Source: Tunturiibacter empetritectus
GTDB lineage: Bacteria > Acidobacteriota > Terriglobia > Terriglobales > Acidobacteriaceae
Direction: 5' to 3'
NCBI RefSeq assembly: GCF_014201375.1
Contig: NZ_JACHDZ010000007.1
Coordinates: 115,277-179,276 of the forward strand
DNA: 64,000 bases
Shown here piece after piece: positions 40,501 through 47,000 of this stretch (within the stretch, counting starts at the first letter, position 1; the number at the start of each line of letters is the position of its first letter). The position numbers were made by a program, and so were the translations under genes. The notes under the pieces are model-generated. The model was not told the DNA's origin. It saw only the letters and a list, made by a program, of their open reading frames with translations, and ran no database searches.

Positions 40501-40825
40501 GAAGGCTGCAGCGGCAATTGGCATCAATGAACCGGGGAAGGCTATTCCAAATCTGGATGCTTCCGGACACGATGACCAGGCGTTGTTCGCTGCGTATCTG
40601 CGCGGCATGGCGCATACCGCATTGAGTCAGACGCCTCAGGCCAACCTCGATTTCCAGGCAGTATTGGCGCGGCGCGGCGAAGCGTCGATGCAGGAAGGAG
40701 ATCTATATTCGATGGCAGAAATGAGCGTAGCGCAAAACTACAAGAATAGCCGCACTCCGCCGGAGAGAGCCGAGGTTTATCGATCTTTGAAGTATGGGAA
40801 GAAGGAGTTGAAAGGCTCGCTCTAA
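37589..40825 (+). CDS. Membrane Ser/Thr protein kinase with extracytoplasmic TPR region
   Basis: A 1078-residue Hanks-type kinase. The kinase domain (about 8-290) has the Gly loop LGTLGGGGMGLVFRAW, Lys in HREVAVKLLHES, catalytic HRDIKPANIFLVK, DFGLAK and the SPEQARGESLDTRSDMFSLG segment. A linker of about 150 residues follows, then one transmembrane helix (about 449-470, VVATAIVLGIAAAASLTMGM). The outer part is helical with TPR-like units (DALKAYQEAVRFDPKFVQAQ). This layout is common in acidobacteria and usually senses or assembles protein partners in the periplasm. A hairpin spans its stop codon. The ion-channel gene follows 149 bases later. Confidence 0.93.
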   Translation: MIPEAGQRFGPYEILGTLGGGGMGLVFRAWDERLHREVAVKLLHESYKMPGMRERFLQEARAASALNHPNICTVFDIGERNGTPYLVMELLEGETVKSRIERGALSPGEIVRYALEISDALAAAHTKGIVHRDIKPANIFLVKMPNGKSQAKVLDFGLAKIGLEERGGWESRTLDMTLSGATVGTVAYMSPEQARGESLDTRSDMFSLGVVLYEMATRRVPFEGTTSALMFVQLLSHTPDSVRNWNESIPRDLERVILKLMAKSRGERFQTTQELQEALTRVGGKLGRGGWLHKGTLSAVPLVRAYDPVALHKGPKRKSDRGEGDTPGGRLPVAQTRGASNGNKRTRPALRPKGDHGSDVDTQWQQRSEYGVAVQGDSSQDPVVPHVDYGAPAAAKTFSYEPGSVRLRGGLAVGEEERGADMQHKAEEWVGSEEDSLAELVAEQGKRARVRMVVATAIVLGIAAAASLTMGMSLFRPMVLKPSDRLLLTLIQNKTGDKTLDGTVMQGLEIALRQSRTLNVLGGEAYHAGLVQIEPENTGANMTVPVWSVAQKIGARAYLYGEINGSNGSEAPYTISVDVLRTDSNDKVASLDEIAGSREEIPAAIGRLALAVRREVSADSKADLRRNTPFADEASGSLEALHAYFAGATAEQSGRVTDALKAYQEAVRFDPKFVQAQMRLAWLYREEKAEVASANAAGFARDAAVHSSEAVKLLAKFCFEMNGSGDLVQATRTIREYVLRYPLSVDGRKDLALALRVQRLFPEALQAAQQGYESNPFDAEAYIEAERDLIGMDRYGSVLELEAQAGHVGVASRTNVLTAAYLDGREDLVAEQEKELQAALVEPTMGNRTQVTYADLNEYGLYLDNTGKKGAALDLWRSAAAKAGDEVELSGTQAYLLAQGALDHALAESCPVALAMVEEGKGLPKGPVASFNAGMAAALCGDQPYAVKTALILQQYFPRNTAVAQNYAPELKAAAAIGINEPGKAIPNLDASGHDDQALFAAYLRGMAHTALSQTPQANLDFQAVLARRGEASMQEGDLYSMAEMSVAQNYKNSRTPPERAEVYRSLKYGKKELKGSL

Positions 40826-40835
40826 GTGAGCCTTT
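40811..40835 (+). terminator. Hairpin spanning the kinase stop codon
   Basis: AAAGGCTC (40811-40818) pairs perfectly with GAGCCTTT (40828-40835), with the stop codon in the loop. No clear T-run follows, so it may stabilise the 3' end rather than terminate. Confidence 0.4.
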
Positions 40836-40974
40836 GCCGACTAGTAGATAAGGCCAACCCAATTCATCTAGATTGAACGGCATTGGCCCCTCGGTCGTAA
40901 CCAAGGAAATAGGAGTCGCCTCTCTCGGCAGGATTTCTGATACAGTGGGGGGCACTTTCCTCCTGGACAACTCC

Positions 40975-42054
40975 ATGAAGCAATGCGGTCTCTTCCGTGC
41001 AAAGCTAGCTATGTTTTTGATAATGGCCCCCATTGCCGTTCCCGCATCTTCCGCAGTGAAAGCGGCAGCAAAGCCCAATGTGGATCTTAACAAACATCCG
41101 ACCGGCGGAAAGACGCCAATTGAGATTTCGGTGGGGCTTTACATCACAAACTTTGTAGCGATAGACGAATCCCGTGAGAGTTTTGAGGTTGGTGGCTATC
41201 TTACTGCAAAATGGCAGGATCCGCGCCTTGCCGTGCCCGCGGACCAAGCCGCAGATAAGGGAACGGAGCAGACGCTGATTCGCACGTTTCGGCTGGAAGA
41301 CCTCTGGGCTCCAGCGATTGAGGCGGCGAACTCCATCTCTCACAAGATGAACCAGTACTCTCTGGTGGCCGACAGAGATGGCTTTGTAACCTACATCGAA
41401 CGCTTCGACGCGGTTCTTTCCAACGACTACGACTTGAGGAGATTTCCCTTCGACAAGCAGGTCCTTCAGTTTGAATTTCAACCATTTCTTTCAACCGCCT
41501 CTGAGATTCGATTCGCCCCCCAGCCGCTGCCGTCGACGGGCATCAGTCCGGAGCAACATACTCAGCTCGCTGCCTGGCAAATAAACGATCTTCGCTACAC
41601 CGCGGAAAAGGTGGCCACTGATCGCTTCCTTCCCCCAGCTCAGGAAGCGGTCTTCCAGCTTGTTGTCAAACGACGAGCAGGCTTTTATCTCTGGAAGATA
41701 TTTGTGCCGCTGGCGATGATGACTCTGGTTCCAATGGTCGTCTTTTGGATCGACGTCGAGCAGTTCGACTGGCTCCTGAAAGTTCCGATGACCATGCTGC
41801 TCTCCATGGTGGCCTTCGAGTTCACGATTACACGCGACCTTCCGCGAGTTGGCTACGTTACTTTTCTGGATGCAGTCTTCCTCGCCAGTTTCGCCCTTTG
41901 CTTTCTTTGTGTCTTTGAAATTCTTACGGTCTATCTTCTGCAAAAACGTGGAAGGAGGTCTACGGCGGTGATGGTGCACTCCGCCGGTAGATGGATCTAT
42001 CCAATGGCATACCTCGGCGTAATCTTGCTCCTGATCGTTACCTTTCATACCTAG
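40975..42054 (+). CDS. Bacterial pentameric ligand-gated (Cys-loop-type) ion channel
   Basis: A 359-residue inner-membrane protein. A signal peptide (AMFLIMAPIAVPASSA) is followed by a beta-rich ligand-binding domain with WQDPRLAVP, the segment YDLRRFPFDKQVLQFEFQPF (equivalent to the Cys-loop, without the two Cys, as is normal in bacteria) and four helices. M1 is FVPLAMMTLVPMVVFWIDV; pore-lining M2 is VPMTMLLSMVAFEFTI; then TRDLPRVGYVTFLDAVFLAS leads into M3; M4 is YPMAYLGVILLLIVTF. Relatives include GLIC and ELIC. The ligand and ion selectivity are unknown. I start at the ATG 40975 just before the signal peptide; its ribosome-binding site is weak. Confidence 0.9.
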   Translation: MKQCGLFRAKLAMFLIMAPIAVPASSAVKAAAKPNVDLNKHPTGGKTPIEISVGLYITNFVAIDESRESFEVGGYLTAKWQDPRLAVPADQAADKGTEQTLIRTFRLEDLWAPAIEAANSISHKMNQYSLVADRDGFVTYIERFDAVLSNDYDLRRFPFDKQVLQFEFQPFLSTASEIRFAPQPLPSTGISPEQHTQLAAWQINDLRYTAEKVATDRFLPPAQEAVFQLVVKRRAGFYLWKIFVPLAMMTLVPMVVFWIDVEQFDWLLKVPMTMLLSMVAFEFTITRDLPRVGYVTFLDAVFLASFALCFLCVFEILTVYLLQKRGRRSTAVMVHSAGRWIYPMAYLGVILLLIVTFHT

Positions 42055-42360
42055 TGGGCGGTTCAGAGGTAGTCAGAAAAAGCACTCTAGAGTTGAGCGG
42101 TACGGATTACGCTATAGTTTGTTGATCTTAAGAGGGTCAAAAAGATCGAGACAGGGATTCATATCCAACTGTATATAATTTATTATCAATTACATATCTG
42201 TGATGTACTGAAACATACCCCCAAACATACCCCCAGGAAAGCGTCCCTAGCCTTTGACACAGCGCCGTTTTTTGGGGCAATTACAAAGGCGTTCATCCTA
42301 GCCGATTATCCGAAGACAGACTGCGACTCCAACTAAACCGGCTCTGCTCGTACTCCAGCG
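42055..42360. other. Left edge of the putative island; AT-rich, no intact gene
   Basis: These bases hold no convincing gene. They turn AT-rich at 42100-42200. They contain the 13-base match to tRNA-Ser at 42148-42160 and a tandem AAACATACCCCC (two copies at 42210-42235). This is where the local base composition changes. Confidence 0.5.
42148..42160 (+). repeat. Candidate distal attachment-site remnant (match to tRNA-Ser)
   Basis: GAGACAGGGATTC here is identical to 57236-57248 inside the 3' half of tRNA-Ser(GGA), and in the same orientation. The placement fits an element that integrated into the 3' end of the tRNA gene and extends away from it. At 13 bases the match could be chance. Confidence 0.4.
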
Positions 42361-42740
42361 TCAGCAGCCCGGCGAAGAACAGAAGCGACAGGAAGAACGC
42401 CGTCCACGTCCACACCGGCCTCCGGCTCGGCCATGCTTTCGAGTATTCCCTGAAGCGGCGGCGGAGATCGAACCAGAGGAGGGCTGACGATCGCGGAGTG
42501 GGGCGGAAGGGTTCCGGCTTTGGCTCCGGGACGGTCGCATCAGGATCGTCCGCAGGGCCAGAACTTCGCCCAACAGAACCTCTGTTCCCGCCGCCCCGCC
42601 GTCGCTTCTCGGCTCCAGAAGCTCCGCCCGAACCCACTCCGAGAGCGTCAGCTTCCCGCTCGGGCACGACTCTCCAACGCAGCGAACTCCTCTTCGCTAA
42701 CCTTGGTGCCAACCGATTTTGTACGGAGCGGCGGCTTCAT
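42361..42740 (-). pseudogene. Frameshifted MobC-like mobilisation protein remnant
   Basis: From an ATG at 42740 the minus strand reads MKPPLRTKSVGTKVSEEEFA and then ALESRARAG, and hits a stop at 42648. Shifting frame at about 42655 the text continues KLTLSEWVRAELLEPRSDGG, AAGTEVLLGEVLALRTILM. Together they look like the ribbon-helix-helix relaxosome accessory proteins (MobC type) of plasmids and conjugative elements. A further open frame on the same strand (42293-42712) contains a hydrophobic helix (WTAFFLSLLFFAGLLTLEYE) that may belong to a neighbouring membrane gene of the same element. A single-base deletion near 42655 would explain the break. Confidence 0.55.
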
Positions 42741-43059
42741 CGCGCACCGCCTGGGAGAGATTTGAGAGGATGGCCGCACGAGGCCCGTGCGTCGCTCGGA
42801 AGGACAACAGGGGGCCGGAGGCGGGCTAAGGGACTGATTCTCAGATGGTTCCCCTACAGCAACCTGCGCTCGCCTCTAGGGTAACGCTTTAAGCCCAGTT
42901 TTTCTATTAGCCGCTTGTTTTCAGCAAGTTCCCGAAGCGTAACTTTCGGTTACTCTACAGCACCCGTTCCGGGGTGGTATGTCCCTATCAACCCGATGCG
43001 AAGCAGCGTGCTCTTTGATCGGATCGCCACAGAGGCCAGAGAGCAGAGATACTGGAAGT
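42741..43059. other. Intergenic region, no clear gene
   Basis: No intact gene is seen. A short minus-strand stretch at 42880-42945 reads PKVTLRELAENKRLIEKLGL without a usable start, perhaps the end of another broken gene. Its origin is not recognised. Confidence 0.3.
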
Positions 43060-43674
43060 ATGTTCCGACTATTCAGGCCGAGCGAAGACGAGAAGCTGAG
43101 GCTTCTGACCACCGCTCTTGAGACTCCGGTCTCCAGCCCTCATCTGCTGACTTTGGCAGACGGGGCACATGGAACACCACCCAAGGGCTTTGTGCACGAT
43201 CTTTCCCGTACTGACGTGGGGAGAGGTTTGCAGGCTTTCGAGGCCGCACGCGACGGCTTCCGCCGATGGCGGCAGTTCGATTTGGGCTGGGTTCATGTGC
43301 TCAACCCCGGCGCTGAGATCGAGACGGGGCAACTGGTAGGAGTCGAAGTTCACACGGTCTGTCTGTGGTCGGTGGTCTTCAACCGCATCGTGGAGACCGT
43401 GGACAGCCCCACCCAGTTTGGGTTCACGTACGCAACCACGGCCAGGCACATCGAGCAGGGACAGGAGCGATTTGTCGTTGAGTTTGATCCCTCGACCGAA
43501 GCCGTGTCCTACCTGATCGAAGCGGTATCGCGTCCAAGACACCCACTCGCACGTCTGGCGTACCCCTTCTCACGAGCCATGCAGCACCGGTTCGCAAGGG
43601 ACTCTCACGCCCGGCTGAGACGATGCGTCCTCGACTGCTCGCTTAGTGGGCGGACCGACGCCCGAAACGGATGA
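43060..43674 (+). CDS. DUF1990-like protein
   Basis: A 204-residue soluble protein. The core GLQAFEAARDGFRRWRQFDL, GWVHVLNPGAEIETGQLVGV, TYATTARHIEQGQERFVVEF and RPRHPLARLAYPFSRAMQHR matches the DUF1990 family of unknown function (small bacterial and plant proteins). The start at 43060 (MFRLFRPSEDEKLRLL) is chosen because the upstream frame is unlike the family. Its 3' end overlaps the convergent small membrane gene by 32 bases. It reads opposite to the RHS cluster. Confidence 0.7.
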   Translation: MFRLFRPSEDEKLRLLTTALETPVSSPHLLTLADGAHGTPPKGFVHDLSRTDVGRGLQAFEAARDGFRRWRQFDLGWVHVLNPGAEIETGQLVGVEVHTVCLWSVVFNRIVETVDSPTQFGFTYATTARHIEQGQERFVVEFDPSTEAVSYLIEAVSRPRHPLARLAYPFSRAMQHRFARDSHARLRRCVLDCSLSGRTDARNG

Positions 43675-43942
43675 GATGTCGAAGGACTACGCTCCCCGCC
43701 GCAATGAGCAAAATCGGCGTCAGACTAGGCTCAAGATGACCGCGAGCCAACTCGACAACGGCGAACGCAAAGGCCGCTGCAATACTGATCATCGCCATGA
43801 GCAGGGCATCTATTACGGCCATCTTCGCGTTCCAAGAGACCTTCAACACCTGACAGGTGACGAATCCCAGGACCAAGCCGATCACACTCGATGCGACTAG
43901 GGTGATCAGCGCTATCGCCGACAATAAACCGGATGTAAGCAT
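43643..43942 (-). CDS. Small membrane protein, last of the RHS-linked unit
   Basis: A 99-residue protein with three hydrophobic helices (about 5-30, 42-65, 75-90). Its ATG at 43942 directly follows the stop codon of the upstream gene (TAA ATG), so it is translationally coupled to it. Position at the end of a unit that starts with an RHS tip makes a membrane immunity protein possible, but nothing in the sequence proves it. Confidence 0.6.
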   Translation of the reverse strand: MLTSGLLSAIALITLVASSVIGLVLGFVTCQVLKVSWNAKMAVIDALLMAMISIAAAFAFAVVELARGHLEPSLTPILLIAAGSVVLRHLIRFGRRSAH

Positions 43943-44509
43943 TTAGGGCACCAACGAGCAATACGCTTGAACTTTCGCTAAAAAGTGATTCCATTGGGCA
44001 TTCTCAAACGCAAACCCGCCAGCAATATATTTGGCTGCGTTGATTGGACCATTGAAGTTCCCAGACAGATTGATATTGAAATTGATTCCGGCTGAGCCTG
44101 TGTCTGAGGCTGAGAAAGTAATACTTCCCGGAAAGAACAAATGACCACCTGGGAGAGTGTTAAAAGTCATCCTGCTCGATGACATGGATTGAACTTGGAC
44201 GCCCATGTTCTGGTTGACCCCAAACGTCCCAACCGTAATTGGTATCTCTGACCCTGCTCCCATTTGTGCTGGTTGGTGAAAGCTGACGCTTAGCGGCCCT
44301 ACTGAGTAGTTTCCAAATGCTGCGAAATTACTTTCGACCGCTCCCATGACTTGGCTGGCGTTTGAACCGCAATGGGTTGAGAGAGGGTACTGTTTGTTGA
44401 CGTTACTTGGGGCAATTGCTTGGTCGTGCAAATGCACTTGTCGTGACGTACAGTCGTAGATGAAGGTATCTTGCATCGTAGTGATAAAGAAGACCGTAGA
44501 AACAGCCAA
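43943..44509 (-). CDS. Unknown protein encoded behind the orphan RHS tip
   Basis: A 188-residue protein that starts at a TTG three bases after the stop of the preceding gene. A short hydrophobic start is followed by Ser/Gly/Asn-rich beta-type sequence (VGPLSVSFHQPAQMGAGSEI, GHLFFPGSITFSASDTGS, GINFNINLSGNFNGP). Composition is like RHS C-terminal tips or secreted beta proteins. No family is recognised. The ATG further in (MQDTFIYDC) is an alternative start. Confidence 0.55.
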   Translation of the reverse strand: MAVSTVFFITTMQDTFIYDCTSRQVHLHDQAIAPSNVNKQYPLSTHCGSNASQVMGAVESNFAAFGNYSVGPLSVSFHQPAQMGAGSEIPITVGTFGVNQNMGVQVQSMSSSRMTFNTLPGGHLFFPGSITFSASDTGSAGINFNINLSGNFNGPINAAKYIAGGFAFENAQWNHFLAKVQAYCSLVP

Positions 44510-44512
44510 CGC

Positions 44513-45115
44513 TTAATGAGACTCAGGTGCCGTTGCACCGCCAGATCGGCTTTGAACTGTCACCAATAGGCTCCCAGCTCTAGTTAGCCTTGCATCGTGC
44601 GATGCTGCCACTGCTTTCTCAGCTACATGGCGAAGCGAGTTGCAGTCGCGAGCGACAGTTCCATCGCTGCTGATGAAAGCGACCTGTTTATCTTCAACCA
44701 GCACACAAAATGGTTTGTTCCATGCATCTACGCGAGACTCTGAAGAGATACCTGTCAGTGTATCGCTGCTCAGTATTTTCCCGTCGAGAGCCGACCAATC
44801 AGTGGCTTTGAAGATGCGGCTTGCACGCAGCCATGTTAACGCCAACTCTGCCCTCTCCTTGGAATATCTTGGCGTTTCTGCAGACCGCTGTAGCAATGGC
44901 AAGGATGAGCCCGCCTGAGCGTCGTGCAAGCTGTCGAGCAGTTGTGGGTCAACTACAACGGAAGCTAATGGGTCAAGTGCTAAATCTTTTGGAATGCTCA
45001 CTGGCATCGACTGTAGTCGAGTTGCAAAGTGATGCCATTGCCAGCCGATGAATGCGACTAAGCTAAGCACAATCGCGGTGCCAGACAATAGCCACGCATT
45101 TCGCTTCCTAATCAT
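44513..45115 (-). CDS. Unknown protein with N-terminal membrane anchor, coupled to the RHS tip
   Basis: A 200-residue protein: residues 8-27 (WLLSGTAIVLSLVAFIGWQW) form one membrane helix or uncleaved signal. The rest is soluble with a helical middle and a beta segment (PFCVLVEDKQVAFISSDGTV). Its ATG overlaps the stop of the orphan RHS tip (TAATG), so the two are translated together. It could be an immunity or accessory factor for the tip; the family is not recognised. Confidence 0.6.
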   Translation of the reverse strand: MIRKRNAWLLSGTAIVLSLVAFIGWQWHHFATRLQSMPVSIPKDLALDPLASVVVDPQLLDSLHDAQAGSSLPLLQRSAETPRYSKERAELALTWLRASRIFKATDWSALDGKILSSDTLTGISSESRVDAWNKPFCVLVEDKQVAFISSDGTVARDCNSLRHVAEKAVAASHDARLTRAGSLLVTVQSRSGGATAPESH

Positions 45116-46302
45116 TACCCACCAACCTTGCAGCCAACAATGGATTGGGCTAGTTGAGCAGCACTCTGTAAGAGTTGAGCGGCGTTAGTCAACCCAGAGT
45201 TGCTGTTGAGGATGCCTGCAAGCCTGGACGATGGAGTCGATGTTGATCCATGAATGCCCAGAAATGAAACAGAGCCATTAACTTGCGTGAATGCTCCGTT
45301 CGAGAATGTCAGAGACGATACATAGCCCCCGAAGAAAGAGCCTGCAGAGCTTACGAAGATAGGATTATTGACACCGACTGAAAGAGAACCGTTCGGGTTG
45401 AGGCTCACTCCCACGATTGTCGATGGCTGTACTTGGAAATTAACTCCATAATCAGTAGTGGTTTGATACCCGGAAGCGCCAGTCAGCGGTATTCCCACAG
45501 CAGTAATGACACCTGCTGCATTTGCTTGAATACGAATATTGCCGTTTACGAGGGTTGTCTTTCCGGCACAGCTCACGTTATTTGGGGCAGCCAGAGCAGG
45601 TGATGTCTGACATGGTCCACCGCCGCCATTTATATTGCCGCAGAAATTTCCTCCATACTCTGCAATATACCAAGGTAGTGGTGTACCTCCCGGGGAGGGG
45701 GGGCTGGTGAAACAAAATCCGTCTGTGTCGGCAGGCGTTCCATTGCATTGCCTTAGCCCGCTGGGATCAGTGAAGGTCAGCGGCCCGTTGAGGACGTAGC
45801 TATACCGATTCAAGCTCTGTGGATTGGTTGCATCATAGCTTCCATCGTAGGGGTCGGGGCTCATCCATCGGCCCCAAGTGGAGGAGTATTGACGGAACTG
45901 GGCGTGCTCGGTGCCTGATTCCGAATCGTGATCGAGTTGCGCATACTGCAGGGTATCTTGATTGCTGTAAGGAGGAGTTGACGGGGATGTAAATCCGTCC
46001 CCCCAGGGAAGCGAGGGATAGCTGGATGCGACAACTCCGGTATAGTTCGTGCGAACCCGCTCAGTCCCCATCCAGTCTTGATGTTCGAAATAGGTGGTCC
46101 CATCATAAGCACGGAATGCGATTTGTCTTCCGTCCCAATAGATGCGCCCCTCATCGCCTGAGTTGAAGGCGACGTTCCAGCGGGAGGTGCGCCGTCCAGC
46201 GGGGTCATAGACATATTCATATGTCCCGCTGGCCGTTTGCTGACGAACGCGGCGATTCAAAGCGTCATACACGTACACCGACGATCCACCGTCGACCTTC
46301 AA
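45115..46302 (-). CDS. Orphan RHS tip (5'-truncated RHS core plus alternative C-terminus)
   Basis: The first part (to about 45765) repeats the end of the RHS core of the neighbouring full-length gene almost word for word, ending TWGRWMSPDPYDGSYDAT and NPQSLNRYSYVLNGPLTFTD. After DPSG the last 216 or so residues are completely different, rich in Gly, Ser, Asn and Val. The matching reading frame stays open upstream to about 46455, where a stop appears and similarity ends, so the only usable start is a TTG at 46302. This is the layout of a displaced RHS tip cassette that can recombine into the full gene. The tip has no recognised toxin domain. Confidence 0.75.
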   Translation of the reverse strand: MKVDGGSSVYVYDALNRRVRQQTASGTYEYVYDPAGRRTSRWNVAFNSGDEGRIYWDGRQIAFRAYDGTTYFEHQDWMGTERVRTNYTGVVASSYPSLPWGDGFTSPSTPPYSNQDTLQYAQLDHDSESGTEHAQFRQYSSTWGRWMSPDPYDGSYDATNPQSLNRYSYVLNGPLTFTDPSGLRQCNGTPADTDGFCFTSPPSPGGTPLPWYIAEYGGNFCGNINGGGGPCQTSPALAAPNNVSCAGKTTLVNGNIRIQANAAGVITAVGIPLTGASGYQTTTDYGVNFQVQPSTIVGVSLNPNGSLSVGVNNPIFVSSAGSFFGGYVSSLTFSNGAFTQVNGSVSFLGIHGSTSTPSSRLAGILNSNSGLTNAAQLLQSAAQLAQSIVGCKVGG

Positions 46303-46456
46303 CAGATTCCCTTCCGCATCGTAGGTGTAAGTATGGACTGTGTCATTTGTGAGGTTTCCTGCTGCATCATAGCTGAACCCTTGAATCTGATTGTTAGCCG
46401 CATTAACTGTATACGATGGTGATGGTGCTGGCCCTCCCTGGGTGAGGGTCTGCTGG
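45780..46456 (-). repeat. RHS core duplication, copy in the orphan tip
   Basis: This block is nearly identical to 47735-48413 inside the full-length RHS gene. Its 5' junction (minus strand) is sharp: both copies share the DNA coding QQTLTQGGPAPSPSYTV, but beyond the CAGCAGACC the two sequences are unrelated. It provides homology for exchanging tips. Confidence 0.8.
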
Positions 46457-46492
46457 GGGTGATCGGCTAGTCCTCAGAATCGCTACCAATGC

Positions 46493-46966
46493 CTAACTAA
46501 GTGATACACGATTAGCATGAGAGGGCCTCACCAGCTTTGCTCCTAAGGATCCCAACCAGTAAGCGAAAGCGGTATAAACCGGTGCGGTAAAAAACAGCTT
46601 ATATAAGCCTTCTGTATCACCACTGTTCGCCGAAAAATAAACGTCTTTCAAGGAAACGTAATGGCGAATCGCTAAACCCTCAGAAAAGATATTCCACAGC
46701 AGAAGCGTCAATGGAATCAACATGACGAAGCCGGGATTTGGCAGCTCGAAACGTCTCTTAAAATACCAACCCATGAGAACACCACAGAGTAGCTGAGGAG
46801 CCCAAAATGGTGGATCCAGAATTCTGCCTAGAGACGTTGATGATTTCCCTGCGCTGGGAACAACTAAAATTAGCAGCCCAGTCAATATCACACTAGCCAG
46901 CATGGCCAGATAAGCCGCAAGTGTATGGATCATTATCTGTCTTACAACATCCTTCGGCTTATTCAT
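46493..46966 (-). CDS. Four-helix membrane protein, candidate RHS immunity protein
   Basis: A 157-residue protein with four hydrophobic helices (LAAYLAMLASVILTGLLILV, PPFWAPQLLCGVLMGWYF, GFVMLIPLTLLLWNIFS and APVYTAFAYWLGSLGAKLV). The ATG at 46966 has GGGAGA upstream and lies 35 bases after the full-length RHS stop, in the same direction. A small gene right behind an RHS variable tip is typically the cognate immunity gene; that role is inferred from position only. Confidence 0.65.
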   Translation of the reverse strand: MNKPKDVVRQIMIHTLAAYLAMLASVILTGLLILVVPSAGKSSTSLGRILDPPFWAPQLLCGVLMGWYFKRRFELPNPGFVMLIPLTLLLWNIFSEGLAIRHYVSLKDVYFSANSGDTEGLYKLFFTAPVYTAFAYWLGSLGAKLVRPSHANRVSLS

Positions 46967-47000
46967 GCCATTGTCTCCCTTGCACACTGCCAGGTCAGCC

